Of a DNA stretch of 64,000 nt, positions 36,695-44,987 are shown one piece after another. This DNA comes from DUPU01 sp050952465 (GTDB lineage Bacteria > Bacillota > Dehalobacteriia > Dehalobacteriales > Dehalobacteriaceae): NCBI GenBank assembly GCA_050952465.1, contig JBMNKZ010000007.1:186001-250000 (forward strand), read 5' to 3'. How positions within the stretch are numbered: the stretch's first letter is position 1; each line of letters starts with the position of its first letter. A model generated the notes under the pieces. The model was given only the letters and a program-made list of their open reading frames with translations, did not search any database and had not been told where the DNA came from. Both the position numbers and the translations under genes were made by a program.

Positions 36695-38119
36695 TCATTG
36701 TCCGGATACCGACTGTTCTTTATCTCCCAGCAGCTTAATCAGTTCGGTTTTGCTTTGGACATTTAATTTGGAATAGATGTTTTTGATATGGGTCTTTACC
36801 GTATTTTCACTTAAATGCAACTCATCTGCAATCAGTTTATAGGTTCTTCCCTTTAACAATAGTTCAGTGATTTCCTTCTCCCTATCTGTTAAGTTGCTTT
36901 TCATCATTAGGTTATTCATTGTATTAACTTGTTCATTTTCTTCTCCTAAAGATATTTCAAGGAGCGGTGATAGAAAAATATGTTTTTTCAAAAACAGCGA
37001 AAGCTGCTTATGCAGAAGGGGAAGTATAATTAAAACAGTAAAAACTACAATTAGGGCTAAAACCGAAGGATTATATCTTTGCTCGCTCATACTTACAATA
37101 GCATTTCCCACCATTCCGCCGGCAAGTACTCCTAAAACATTAGTGGAAAGACCCAGGCCTAAGATTTTTGCCGGATTATTATAGAAATCCAACATGGCCC
37201 CTATGATACTCCACCAAAAAATATCAAACACGCCACAAGCACCCAGCATCAAGGTGTTGACCAAAAAATAACTTGGCGCTGAATGATCTAAGATCATAAA
37301 GAAGAGAAAAGCCAAACCAACCATGGCTATAGCGATAAAGAGGAGATATGTCCGGCTAATTCTCGCGGGAAGATTTCTTATAATATAAATGGCAATAATG
37401 TAAGGTACCGCCCAATACCAGCTGACAATTGACTTTAGATGAACAAAAGCCGGATTAATTACTTGGTACATCAAACCTGAATTGATAGTAACAAGAAAAA
37501 TAAACACGCATAAAGAAATTAGAGGTTTAAGGGAATTTGTACTTTTTATTAATTTGAGATGAGGCTTTTTATCTATCCTTGCCCCCACCGGTAACTTAAA
37601 CACAAAGAATAAAGCTGTGACGAGTAATATTTGGGCAAATACCAAGCCTATGTCCGGAGATATATGAATTGCCGTCATATTTAAAACAATCATTAAGATA
37701 TTTGAATATATTAGCACATCAGCAGCAGTTTTTAATCGTTCATTGTAAGGGGTAAATTTTTTATAGAAAAATCCCCAGGCAGCTACTGATCCACCAGCCA
37801 AAAAAGATGTAATTACAAGGGAAACATACCAAAAGAAAGAGGGAGAAAAAAAGAATACGCTATTCCCAGCAATAACAAAAACAATGGAAATTAACATAAA
37901 GATTCTAGCGTTATTTTCAGATTTAATGAAAAAACCGGCACTAATTAAACCAATAAAATGGGCAGCGATAGACCCAAAAACCATAAGAGAGACATTTAAT
38001 TCATATTTATTGCCAAAAGCATATAATATCTGGCCCTCAAAGGGAAAGGCCAGCAACCAAGAAAAATACAAAGAAAAAATCACAATTGATAGGCTGCGAC
38101 CATTTAGTCTCTTTATCAT
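36695..38119 (-). CDS. Membrane-integral LuxR-family regulator: 12-helix MFS-like domain plus HTH
   Basis: A 474-residue protein. About residues 1-395 form twelve hydrophobic segments in an MFS-like layout. The C-terminus (about 405-465) is a LuxR-type DNA-binding domain: LTDREKEITELLLKGRTYKLIADELHLSENTVKTHIKNIYSKL. Such one-component membrane regulators are known in anaerobic Actinobacteria and some Clostridia, often beside catabolic genes. Here the gene is just downstream of, and on the same strand as, the methyltransferase operon, separated by a terminator and an intron remnant. Control of methylated-amine use is therefore a reasonable inference. The start at 38119 uses AAGGATG upstream; ATG 38128 sits directly on that site. 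Confidence 0.82.
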   Translation of the reverse strand: MIKRLNGRSLSIVIFSLYFSWLLAFPFEGQILYAFGNKYELNVSLMVFGSIAAHFIGLISAGFFIKSENNARIFMLISIVFVIAGNSVFFFSPSFFWYVSLVITSFLAGGSVAAWGFFYKKFTPYNERLKTAADVLIYSNILMIVLNMTAIHISPDIGLVFAQILLVTALFFVFKLPVGARIDKKPHLKLIKSTNSLKPLISLCVFIFLVTINSGLMYQVINPAFVHLKSIVSWYWAVPYIIAIYIIRNLPARISRTYLLFIAIAMVGLAFLFFMILDHSAPSYFLVNTLMLGACGVFDIFWWSIIGAMLDFYNNPAKILGLGLSTNVLGVLAGGMVGNAIVSMSEQRYNPSVLALIVVFTVLIILPLLHKQLSLFLKKHIFLSPLLEISLGEENEQVNTMNNLMMKSNLTDREKEITELLLKGRTYKLIADELHLSENTVKTHIKNIYSKLNVQSKTELIKLLGDKEQSVSGQ

Positions 38120-38128
38120 TCTAATCAT

Positions 38129-38267
38129 CCTTAATGGTTGGTTTAGTCAAGAAATCATTTGTATGCTTATTGAATTAAACTTTATTATACAAAATCCTTT
38201 AGAAAAATAAAATATTGAAGAAATTTATTAATTAATAAATTAGGCAAAAAACATAAAATTGAGGCTA
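38129..38267. other. AT-rich promoter region of the membrane LuxR regulator
   Basis: About 140 bases of very AT-rich DNA between the regulator start and the intron remnant. On the minus strand a TATAAT lies near 38186-38191, with no good -35 box. No gene is seen. Confidence 0.35.
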
Positions 38268-38488
38268 CATTCTTGTGTCCGTGCAGTCTATTGGATTTTG
38301 TCTTGTAGTGCAGACTCATCCCACTTTGGATGCCTGATACGATTCGTGTTCCTCAGGTCGGAACTTTGCCTCCAGCTTCCTTCAGATTCCACCTTACGAT
38401 GGGCACCCTTGCCTTTGGCTAGTGGCTGGCAGCTGCCAGTCCCCACAGCGGACTCTCACCGCCAAGTTACGCGCCATGCGTGGCGCAC
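38268..38488 (-). mobile_element. Group IIC intron remnant (5' part, domain I only)
   Basis: On the minus strand the segment begins with the group II 5' signature GTGCG at 38488. It carries the domain I words GGTGAGAGTCC, CAAGGGTG, GGTGGAATCTGAAGGAAG, GGCAAAGTTC, GACCTGAGGAACACGAA and GGGATGAGTCTGCA. These match the class IIC intron pattern, for example that of Oceanobacillus iheyensis. It stops after about 220 bases, at ACAAGAATG. No reverse transcriptase, domain V or 3' end follows. It starts four bases beyond the T-run of the mttB terminator, which is the preferred insertion context of IIC introns. It is therefore a dead fragment. Confidence 0.85.
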
Positions 38489-38491
38489 TCT

Positions 38492-38525
38492 AAAAAACAA
38501 AGGACAGGGAGATTCGCTGTCCTTT
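38492..38525 (-). terminator. Terminator of the methyltransferase operon
   Basis: AAAGGACAG pairs with CTGTCCTTT (38499-38507 with 38517-38525), followed on the minus strand by GTTTTTT. It lies twelve bases after the mttB stop. Confidence 0.88.
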
Positions 38526-38536
38526 GGTCTGTTTGT

Positions 38537-40018
38537 TTACTTATTTTTTACGCCCCAACGTTTTTCCGCTTCTTCAATCATCTCTCGTAAGGTTTGGGCC
38601 GTACCCTTCGGCAGGGGTTCCGGTTTATGGTTTTCCAATATAAACCGAGCCTCTTCAGTAGCTCTGGTGGCTAAGTCCTTCCCACCCTTTGCCTGCCAAT
38701 TCTGCCGAGTATTTCTGTCAAAAAGGTTGGATTGAGACTGCACCTGGCGCATATGTGTTAAAGTATGCTCTTCCATAAGGAAGTGTCCTCCGGATCCTAC
38801 CTTGCGGAGCACATCCACAGCAAGAGTTTCTTCATTTACAGGAATTCCTGCAAGCACACGTCTGGTCATTTTAGCAATCTCATTGTCTACTACTAATTGG
38901 CCGAAATCCAGAGTCATCCCCAAATCAATCATGCCTAAGCCATATATCATGTTAGCACCTGCTAATGCGGCCAAGAGCATAGTTAGGGTTTTTTCGTGTC
39001 CGGCCTGCTCATCACCTAATTTACTATCAGTCTATGTCCCGGCAACGTAACTGGGAATTTTATAATATTGAGCCAGCTGACTCACGGCGGCACTAATCAT
39101 GCCTAATTCCGGACAGCCAATGGTGGCTGAAGCCAGCCTCAGATCCATAATAGTTGTGGAACTTCCGTACATATTAGGTGTCCCTTTATTAGTCAACTGA
39201 GCAAGTACTATTCCACTCAGCACTTCCGCATTATGCGTTACCAGGGTTCCTGCCAGCGTCACCGGGGATGTTCCCCCCGCCATAGCCATTGACAAAACAG
39301 TAAGGGGCACACGGTTTTTAGCATAAGCAATAATCGGTTCACAAGTTTCCGGCGCAATGGATAAGGGGCTAGTGGGACATACGGTAGCTGAAGTAATGGG
39401 CCGCTCTCTTAATTTGTCTTTCCCCCCTACCACAGCTGCTGCCATATCAATTAACACCTCAGCCTCTTCCACACTATGAGGCGACTGGGTAGAGTGTTTT
39501 GTACTATTGGAAACCATCGCCTCATAACACTCCAGATTGGCTGTACGGGCGTCAACATCCCTAGCCTCCACGGCCACATCCAATAAATCATATTGATCTA
39601 GATAATCTACCAGTACGGCTACATCAGCCTCATCCTGTTTGGTAGAAGGTCGGAGATCTCCGGTATAAAGATCAATCACATTTACCCCTTTACTGAAATT
39701 ACAGAAATTAACCCTTGAGCCGTCCAGGACAATGTCATTTTTAGGGTCGCGTCCAGCTAATAAAACTGTGGACGGTGCCGAGCGAATACAATCTTCCACG
39801 ATGTGCGGAGGAATGTATACTTTTTGGTTTTTCTTATCAACCGTGCATCCGCCGCCATGGAAAATATCTAAAGCCAGATCACTTTGAATGTTAATCCCTT
39901 CATACCAAAGGACTTCCAAGGTGGCATTATGAATTCTGTCTAAAGCATCGTCAGATAAAACATTAAGACCGAAGCCTTCCATCATGCTGCTGCCTGCAAA
40001 AAGATTCCTTCGACTCAA
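38537..40018 (-). CDS. mttB: Trimethylamine:corrinoid methyltransferase with in-frame amber (pyrrolysine) codon
   Basis: Read through TAG at 39032-39034, the frame gives a 493-residue MttB; the M. barkeri enzyme has 495 residues with pyrrolysine at 334. The amber is codon 329 and sits in VAGT-(TAG)-TDSK, followed without shift by LGDEQAGHEKTLTMLLAALAGAN, so the 3' half is the rest of the same barrel enzyme. Pyrrolysine binds the methylamine for transfer to the corrinoid protein. Translation starts at TTG (40018) with AAGGAGG eight bases upstream. It is the last gene of the operon. A nonsense mutation is unlikely because the neighbouring mtbB has amber at its own family site. The genome must supply pylS, pylBCD and the amber suppressor tRNA, which are not in this window. 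Confidence 0.93.
39032..39034 (-). other. In-frame amber codon read as pyrrolysine in mttB
   Basis: TAG on the minus strand, codon 329 of mttB. It matches the pyrrolysine position of the trimethylamine methyltransferase family, and the frame stays open on both sides. Confidence 0.9.
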
Positions 40019-40075
40019 TCTACTCCCTCCTTCTCATAATATGATACGCACAAAGTACGTTCTCTACAAAAATAA

Positions 40076-40720
40076 TTATGCGCCTAGTAAAGCTAAAGCC
40101 TTCTTTACTGCCTCGGCCGCATCTTCGGCATAAGCGTCAGCCCCGATCCTATCTGCCCAACGCTGGGTGCAGGGAGCACCACCTACCATGGTCTTAAATC
40201 GATCCCTTAAGCCTTCTTTTTTCAATGTATCTTCCAGTTTCTTCTGTTCAGTGATGGTGGTTGTTAATAGAGCACTGGTTCCAATAATGTCCACATTAAA
40301 TTCCATCGCTTTTTCAATAATTCTCGAAACAGGCACTTCCCGGCCCAAGTCAATTACTTCAATACCCTGGGTTTTAACTAAAGAAACCACAATTCCTTTA
40401 CCAATGTCATGGACATCCCCTTCTACCGTAGCAATGAGCATTTTGCCTTTTTTCTTTATTTCGGCGGCCTGCATGGCAGAATCTAAAATCGCCGTTGCTT
40501 CTTTCATTACTTCCGCCGAAAGAATCAGCTCGGGGAGGAATACCTCTCCCCGTCCAAATAGGTCGCCCATTTTTCTAATCCCTTCACTAAAACCCTTACT
40601 TAATACTTCCACAGGGTCAAAGCCTTCTTCTAAAGCCTGCTTGGCGACGGCTACAGCCTTATCCTTATCACATTTTAAAATGGATTCATTCGCTTCCTGC
40701 AAAATAGCTTCTAAGCTCAT
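40076..40720 (-). CDS. mttC: Methylamine corrinoid protein (MttC/MtbC family)
   Basis: A 214-residue protein with an N-terminal helical cap (about 1-85) and a B12-binding Rossmann domain. The domain has the cobalt-ligand histidine in DVHDIGKGI, then GTSALLTTT and VGGAPCTQRWADRIGADAY. It accepts methyl groups from the methyltransferases and passes them to a methylcobamide:tetrahydrofolate or similar enzyme. It is the only corrinoid protein for three methyltransferases in this operon, so it probably serves all of them, or others exist elsewhere. The start at 40720 has GGGAGG eight bases upstream; a TTG at 40726 is less well placed. mtbC is an equally possible name. Confidence 0.9.
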   Translation of the reverse strand: MSLEAILQEANESILKCDKDKAVAVAKQALEEGFDPVEVLSKGFSEGIRKMGDLFGRGEVFLPELILSAEVMKEATAILDSAMQAAEIKKKGKMLIATVEGDVHDIGKGIVVSLVKTQGIEVIDLGREVPVSRIIEKAMEFNVDIIGTSALLTTTITEQKKLEDTLKKEGLRDRFKTMVGGAPCTQRWADRIGADAYAEDAAEAVKKALALLGA

Positions 40721-40752
40721 AAACAACGCCTCCCATATTTCTCTAAATTTAT

Positions 40753-42144
40753 CTATTTAAGGCCTGACATTCTCATAAACCGTTCTACGGAATTAATTTT
40801 GATTCCTAACGTTTTAGCGATGCGGATTTTGGCTTCCATCCCTTTGGCCACGTTATCTGGGGGCATGGGACGCCCCAGGTCAAGATCCTCTCTTATCTCC
40901 CGCATAATAGCACAGTCACTCAGGTCAATGGGTTGTACGCCAAGTTTATCCGCCACATATTTTTTCGCGTCGTTGATTTTCATGCCTTTGGATAATTGCA
41001 TCCGTAAGACCAGATCTCCGGCCGTTCGGATTCCGCCCATACCGCAGGCTACCTCGTGCGCGACTTCCAATCCAAAAGGATCGCCGACACCAATCTACAA
41101 TCCATCGGCTTTGCCGATTTCCACCAGTGCTTTATCCACCCGGCTCACAGCATCCACAGAAGGCATTTCGCTCATGGGAATAGCTCCTACACCCATCCCC
41201 ACATTCACATGAACGGGTATTTTAGCCGCTTCCGTACAGGCTTTGACAAAGGTGACTGTCCGAGCCAGGTTCCAGGCTAAGGACATGTTGCTGTTGGTAT
41301 TAACTACACACCCGAAAATATTCGCCCCCGCTTTTTCCGCCAGCTTCACCTGCTTATGGGGATACAGCCCAGCTAAACGCACCCCGTCATATTCCAATTG
41401 GCCATGCATCCCTAAGACAAATTCTCCGGCCATACCCATTTCAATGCCTAGATCCGGATATTTTTCTTTAATAATTTCAATGGCTTTTAATGCAGCGAGC
41501 ACGTCCGCATCTCCGGAAGCCCCGCAGGTGTCAATATTCATCCCGTCAGCCCCCGACTCGTACATGCCGCCCGCCACATAAACAATATCTTTTACGGCCA
41601 GCTCCACCGCCTCTTCCTGTGCAGCCCGAGCCTCGGCAATTTTGGCCAGAGGTAGGAGTTCCGCCCAGTTTTCCACCGGACCGTCAGGTTTGGTGTAAAA
41701 TCCTAAGTTGGGCATAGAGCCATATAATACAGGCATTACTGAGTTAAGTTGAGTTAATTCCATTACAGCAGCTTCATCGTGGAGTACTGACTTCACTGCT
41801 TTATAGCTATAGTCAATATGACCAATATCTAAGGAATCAGCACCTAGTACCTTTTCGTGGATTAAAACAGCAGTCCCCCGGTCAATGGGAATATTAGCAT
41901 GGTAGCTAATCTTACATCCCCCGGAATCAGATGTAGTAACAACTTCATTTCCTCTCTCTACGCCCACCACAACACCGGGCATAGTGATAATATCGTATAG
42001 ATGATCCATTTCTTCTTGGGTCAATTCCGGAATTCTGCCCCGATCCGCAGCATCTTTGGTGCCTTCTTCAATATCCCAGCGGATGTCGTCGGGGGTCATT
42101 TCAATACCGGAGCCATCACCCATACGGGTAAAAAACTTCGTCAA
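40753..42144 (-). CDS. mtbB: Dimethylamine:corrinoid methyltransferase with in-frame amber (pyrrolysine) codon
   Basis: Read through TAG at 41095-41097, the frame gives a 463-residue MtbB (archaeal family about 467, pyrrolysine at 356). The amber is codon 350, in KADGL-(TAG)-IGVGDPFG. In archaeal MtbB the same site reads VDGI-Pyl-IGVGDPMG. Upstream family marks are MGDGSGIEMT, GHIDYSYKAV and GMAGEFVLGMHGQLEYDG; downstream are GIRTAGDLVLRMQ and LGIKINSVERF. The start is TTG at 42144 with GGAGGG eight bases upstream. It lies between the MttB-like gene and the corrinoid protein gene. It demethylates dimethylamine to monomethylamine; no MtmB for the final step is seen. Confidence 0.94.
41095..41097 (-). 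other. In-frame amber codon read as pyrrolysine in mtbB
   Basis: TAG on the minus strand, codon 350 of mtbB, between conserved ADGL and IGVGDP. It is at the known pyrrolysine site of dimethylamine methyltransferases. Confidence 0.92.
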
Positions 42145-42177
42145 AATTATTCCCTCCTTAATTTTAAAATCTGAAAT

Positions 42178-42197
42178 TTGTCATTACAGGATGACAA
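42178..42197. repeat. GTCAT inverted repeat, GTCATCC-type
   Basis: TTGTCAT and ATGACAA around a six-base centre in the gap between the MttB-like gene and mtbB. It resembles the longer element at 23827 and may be a short relic of it. Confidence 0.4.
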
Positions 42198-42204
42198 TCG
42201 TAAA

Positions 42205-43692
42205 TTAAGCTAAAGATGGCCCCAAGGGAATTTCATTAATATTTAATCTTTCCATAATCCCCTTGGTGACCCGCTCCAAAGCCTCTTTTCTCTCTTTATC
42301 CAATTCTAAAGGCTTATGTCCCTCAATTATTTCCTGCACTTTCTTCCGGGCTCTATAAAAAGTATCAGTTTTCCCTGATTCTTCCCAACTGCCACGGTTT
42401 CTTCGATCAATAATCGCGGACGGCATATAGGGTTCTTTTTTAAACCATTCAAAGGTGTGTTCAGTGGACAAAAAATCTCCCCCCGGCCCTAATTCATTAA
42501 TCAAGTCCACTGCCAAAGTCTCCTCGGTACATTCGATGCCTTTCGCAACCCGCAAAGCCATACCGCAAATCTCATTATCAATGGCCAGTTTTTCAATACT
42601 GAAGGTATTGCAAAAATCAATCACCCCTGCCCCGGAAATCACATTGATCCCGGCCTGGAGAGCCATCAGACCGCTCATACCGGATTCTAAACCGGCTTGA
42701 ACATCAACAATTTTGGAATCGCTAAGGGCGGCATAAGTATGACAGGGCATACCATAGAATTTCGCCATTTGGGCATAGGCCGCGCTAATTAATTCCGCTT
42801 CCATGGAATTTAAAGAGGTGGTGCTGAATCTCATATCAAAATACATGGGAGCACCCCCGTAAACCATGGGAGTTCCCGGTGCCACACACTGGGCCAGAAC
42901 GATCCCGCTTAAAGTCTCCACTGTATGTAATAGCACGGAACCTGCTAAGGTGGCAGGAGATGCGGCACCCGGCATGGGCACCGAAATAGTTTCAATCGGC
43001 AAACCAAAGCGGGCACAATCAATAATGTTTTGACAACTAATATGGGTCCATTTTAAGGGCGGCGAAGGACAAATATCAAAAATCACCCGGGGTTTTTCCC
43101 TTAAAGCATCTTCTCCCCCGGCAATGGCCATCAGCATTTCCCTCATATCGGCAATTCCATGAATGCTGAAGGCACCGGACACCGCAGGTTTAGGAGAATT
43201 TTGCATTAAGAGATACAATCTAAAGCTATCACCAATCAACTTCGGTACATCATGAAGATTTACCGCTGTTGCCTGCAATTTTATGTTATCAAGGGCATCA
43301 TTGACAAGGGAAATATTTCTCAAATCTCTGGCTTCGGCAGTTCTCACGGTAACTCCGTCCGATTCCATAAAATTAATGGGGGCAGAACCAGGAGCAAAAT
43401 GAGGATGGTTGCCATCCAGAAGGACTCCTGGATTTCCCTCACGATCATAGAGTTGGATTTGCTCCGGAGTACTTTTGATACTGTCTAATACCAATTGTCC
43501 GGGGATTTTCGCAATCTGCTTATCAAAATCAACATCACACCCATGATCCTTTAGAATCTTCAGGGCTTCTTCCGAATCAAATTTCACACCGGTTCTTTCT
43601 AAGATAAATAGTGCCTTTTCATGGATAGTTTTAATTTCCTCTTCCCTAAGCAGTCGGTATTTAGCTTGTCTATTAAAAGAAAATTTAGCCAT
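42205..43692 (-). CDS. MttB-superfamily methyltransferase without pyrrolysine
   Basis: A 495-residue relative of trimethylamine methyltransferase that reads straight through without amber. Where the Pyl enzyme has T-Pyl-TDSK, this one has AALSDSK, with Leu at about residue 323. Such non-pyrrolysine MttB proteins include enzymes that demethylate glycine betaine, proline betaine, carnitine or related quaternary amines (MtgB, MtpB, MtcB). Which substrate applies here is not readable from sequence. It is the first gene of the four-gene operon, 60 bases before mtbB, and shares the single corrinoid protein. The start has GGAGGAGGG upstream. Confidence 0.9.
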   Translation of the reverse strand: MAKFSFNRQAKYRLLREEEIKTIHEKALFILERTGVKFDSEEALKILKDHGCDVDFDKQIAKIPGQLVLDSIKSTPEQIQLYDREGNPGVLLDGNHPHFAPGSAPINFMESDGVTVRTAEARDLRNISLVNDALDNIKLQATAVNLHDVPKLIGDSFRLYLLMQNSPKPAVSGAFSIHGIADMREMLMAIAGGEDALREKPRVIFDICPSPPLKWTHISCQNIIDCARFGLPIETISVPMPGAASPATLAGSVLLHTVETLSGIVLAQCVAPGTPMVYGGAPMYFDMRFSTTSLNSMEAELISAAYAQMAKFYGMPCHTYAALSDSKIVDVQAGLESGMSGLMALQAGINVISGAGVIDFCNTFSIEKLAIDNEICGMALRVAKGIECTEETLAVDLINELGPGGDFLSTEHTFEWFKKEPYMPSAIIDRRNRGSWEESGKTDTFYRARKKVQEIIEGHKPLELDKERKEALERVTKGIMERLNINEIPLGPSLA

Positions 43693-43834
43693 TAAATCCC
43701 TCCTCCGTTATTTGATCTAGTTATCAACATACATCGAGGCAAAAAGAAGTCCCTCACCTCTAAAAGTGGCAGATACCAATTTCAACTTTTCAGGCGGAAA
43801 CTAAATCTCCGGTCCCATTGCAAACGCACATAGT

Positions 43835-43890
43835 TAGGAAATTTTTCTACAACCGAAAAATTTCCTACTATTGCATTATAACATTATACC
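43835..43890. repeat. Dispersed palindrome, copy 2
   Basis: Thirteen-base perfect stem (TAGGAAATTTTTC at 43835-43847 with its complement at 43855-43867) and loop TACAACC. It is followed by ...TTGCATTATAACATTATACC. On the minus strand two TATAAT sequences come just before the palindrome, upstream of the methyltransferase operon, so it may act as its operator or promoter region. Copy 1 is at 7883. Confidence 0.55.
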
Positions 43891-43935
43891 ATTAATTATC
43901 TTAAATTTTATGCTATTTCATACAAATTTCTTTAT

Positions 43936-44868
43936 TTAACCCCTACCAAATACTTCACTTTCCCCTTTTTTGCTTACAGCCTCTTTTTTCTTGCTAAATA
44001 ACGCCGGCCCAACTTCAATCATCAGAATTGCACTAAAAATTAATGCACAACCAAAAAAACCTCTAAGGGTCAATACCTCACCCCAAAGGATGACGGAAAA
44101 GAGCAGAGCAAAAGGGGCTTCCAAACCCAATAACAAAGCGGCATGGGTAGAGGAGGTATATTTCTGGGCAATGTTTTGGACTAAAAAACCCAGACAGGTA
44201 CTCAATAAGGCGGTAAAAGCTATTGAGCCCCAAACATCCATTGGGATATAAAAAGTAACCGGCTCAAAAAGTGCCGAATATAAAAGGCTTAGGATTGCGG
44301 TAAAACCAATTTGGACCGTGCAAAGTACAAAAGGATCGAATCTATTAACATAATTCTCTATGGCTAAAATTTGCAGAGCGTAAGCCAACGCACTCACCAA
44401 AGTAAGTAAATCTCCCTTACCCAATAAATAAAGTTCATCAAAAGAGACGGACAAAAGCCCCAATCCGGTAAATGCTATAATGGCCCCCATAATAGACAGC
44501 CATCCCACAAATTTTTTATAGTATAAAGAGGCTAAAAATGGTACCAGCACAATATAAATCCCCGTAATAAAGCCGGATTTCCCCGGGGTAGTATACAGGA
44601 GGCCAATGGTCTGAGCCAAAAATGCTAAAAAAAGAAAGCACCCAATAAAACATCCGACCATGATTTCTTTCTTATTAGTCCTTCGCAGAGGTTTGTGAAA
44701 AATCATCCCCAAAACCAAAGTAGCTACCAAAAAACGGACCCCAATAAACTCCATGGGAGGAATCACCCCAATGGATACTTTCACAAAAACAAAAGAGATC
44801 CCCCAGATCATAGCAATCATTACCATAGACAAATCAGCAAGTAAAGAACGTGTTCTGTTATTCATCAT
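43936..44868 (-). CDS. EamA-family (DMT superfamily) transporter
   Basis: A protein of about 310 residues with ten predicted helices in two EamA repeats. The first repeat has ADLSMVMIAMIWGISFVFVKVSI and TPGKSGFITGIYIVLVPF; the second has LTLVSALAYALQILAIE and SSTHAALLLGLEAPFALLFS. Family members export metabolites or amino acids, so the substrate is unknown. Two adjacent ATGs (44868 and 44865) follow GTGAGG; the upstream frame to 44898 has no site. It is monocistronic and lies about 240 bases before the methyltransferase operon on the same strand. A link to methylated-amine uptake or product export is possible but unsupported. Confidence 0.85.
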   Translation of the reverse strand: MMNNRTRSLLADLSMVMIAMIWGISFVFVKVSIGVIPPMEFIGVRFLVATLVLGMIFHKPLRRTNKKEIMVGCFIGCFLFLAFLAQTIGLLYTTPGKSGFITGIYIVLVPFLASLYYKKFVGWLSIMGAIIAFTGLGLLSVSFDELYLLGKGDLLTLVSALAYALQILAIENYVNRFDPFVLCTVQIGFTAILSLLYSALFEPVTFYIPMDVWGSIAFTALLSTCLGFLVQNIAQKYTSSTHAALLLGLEAPFALLFSVILWGEVLTLRGFFGCALIFSAILMIEVGPALFSKKKEAVSKKGESEVFGRG

Positions 44869-44987
44869 AATCCTCACTATTAGTTTTATTATTGACATAA
44901 AAAATACCCTTGATTAAAGGGTATAACTTCATTGTATATATTATAGCAAATATTTAACCCTAGTAGTATGTATAGATAAAGTAATCT

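Noticed and set aside
38259..38735. A 158-codon plus-strand ORF overlapping the mttB 3' end
   Set aside because: It crosses the group II intron remnant, the terminator and the antisense of mttB. Such ORFs are usual over domain I sequences and are not genes.
39032..41097. mttB and mtbB as pseudogenes with nonsense mutations
   Set aside because: Both stops are amber, both lie at the exact family pyrrolysine site, and the 3' halves are intact and conserved.
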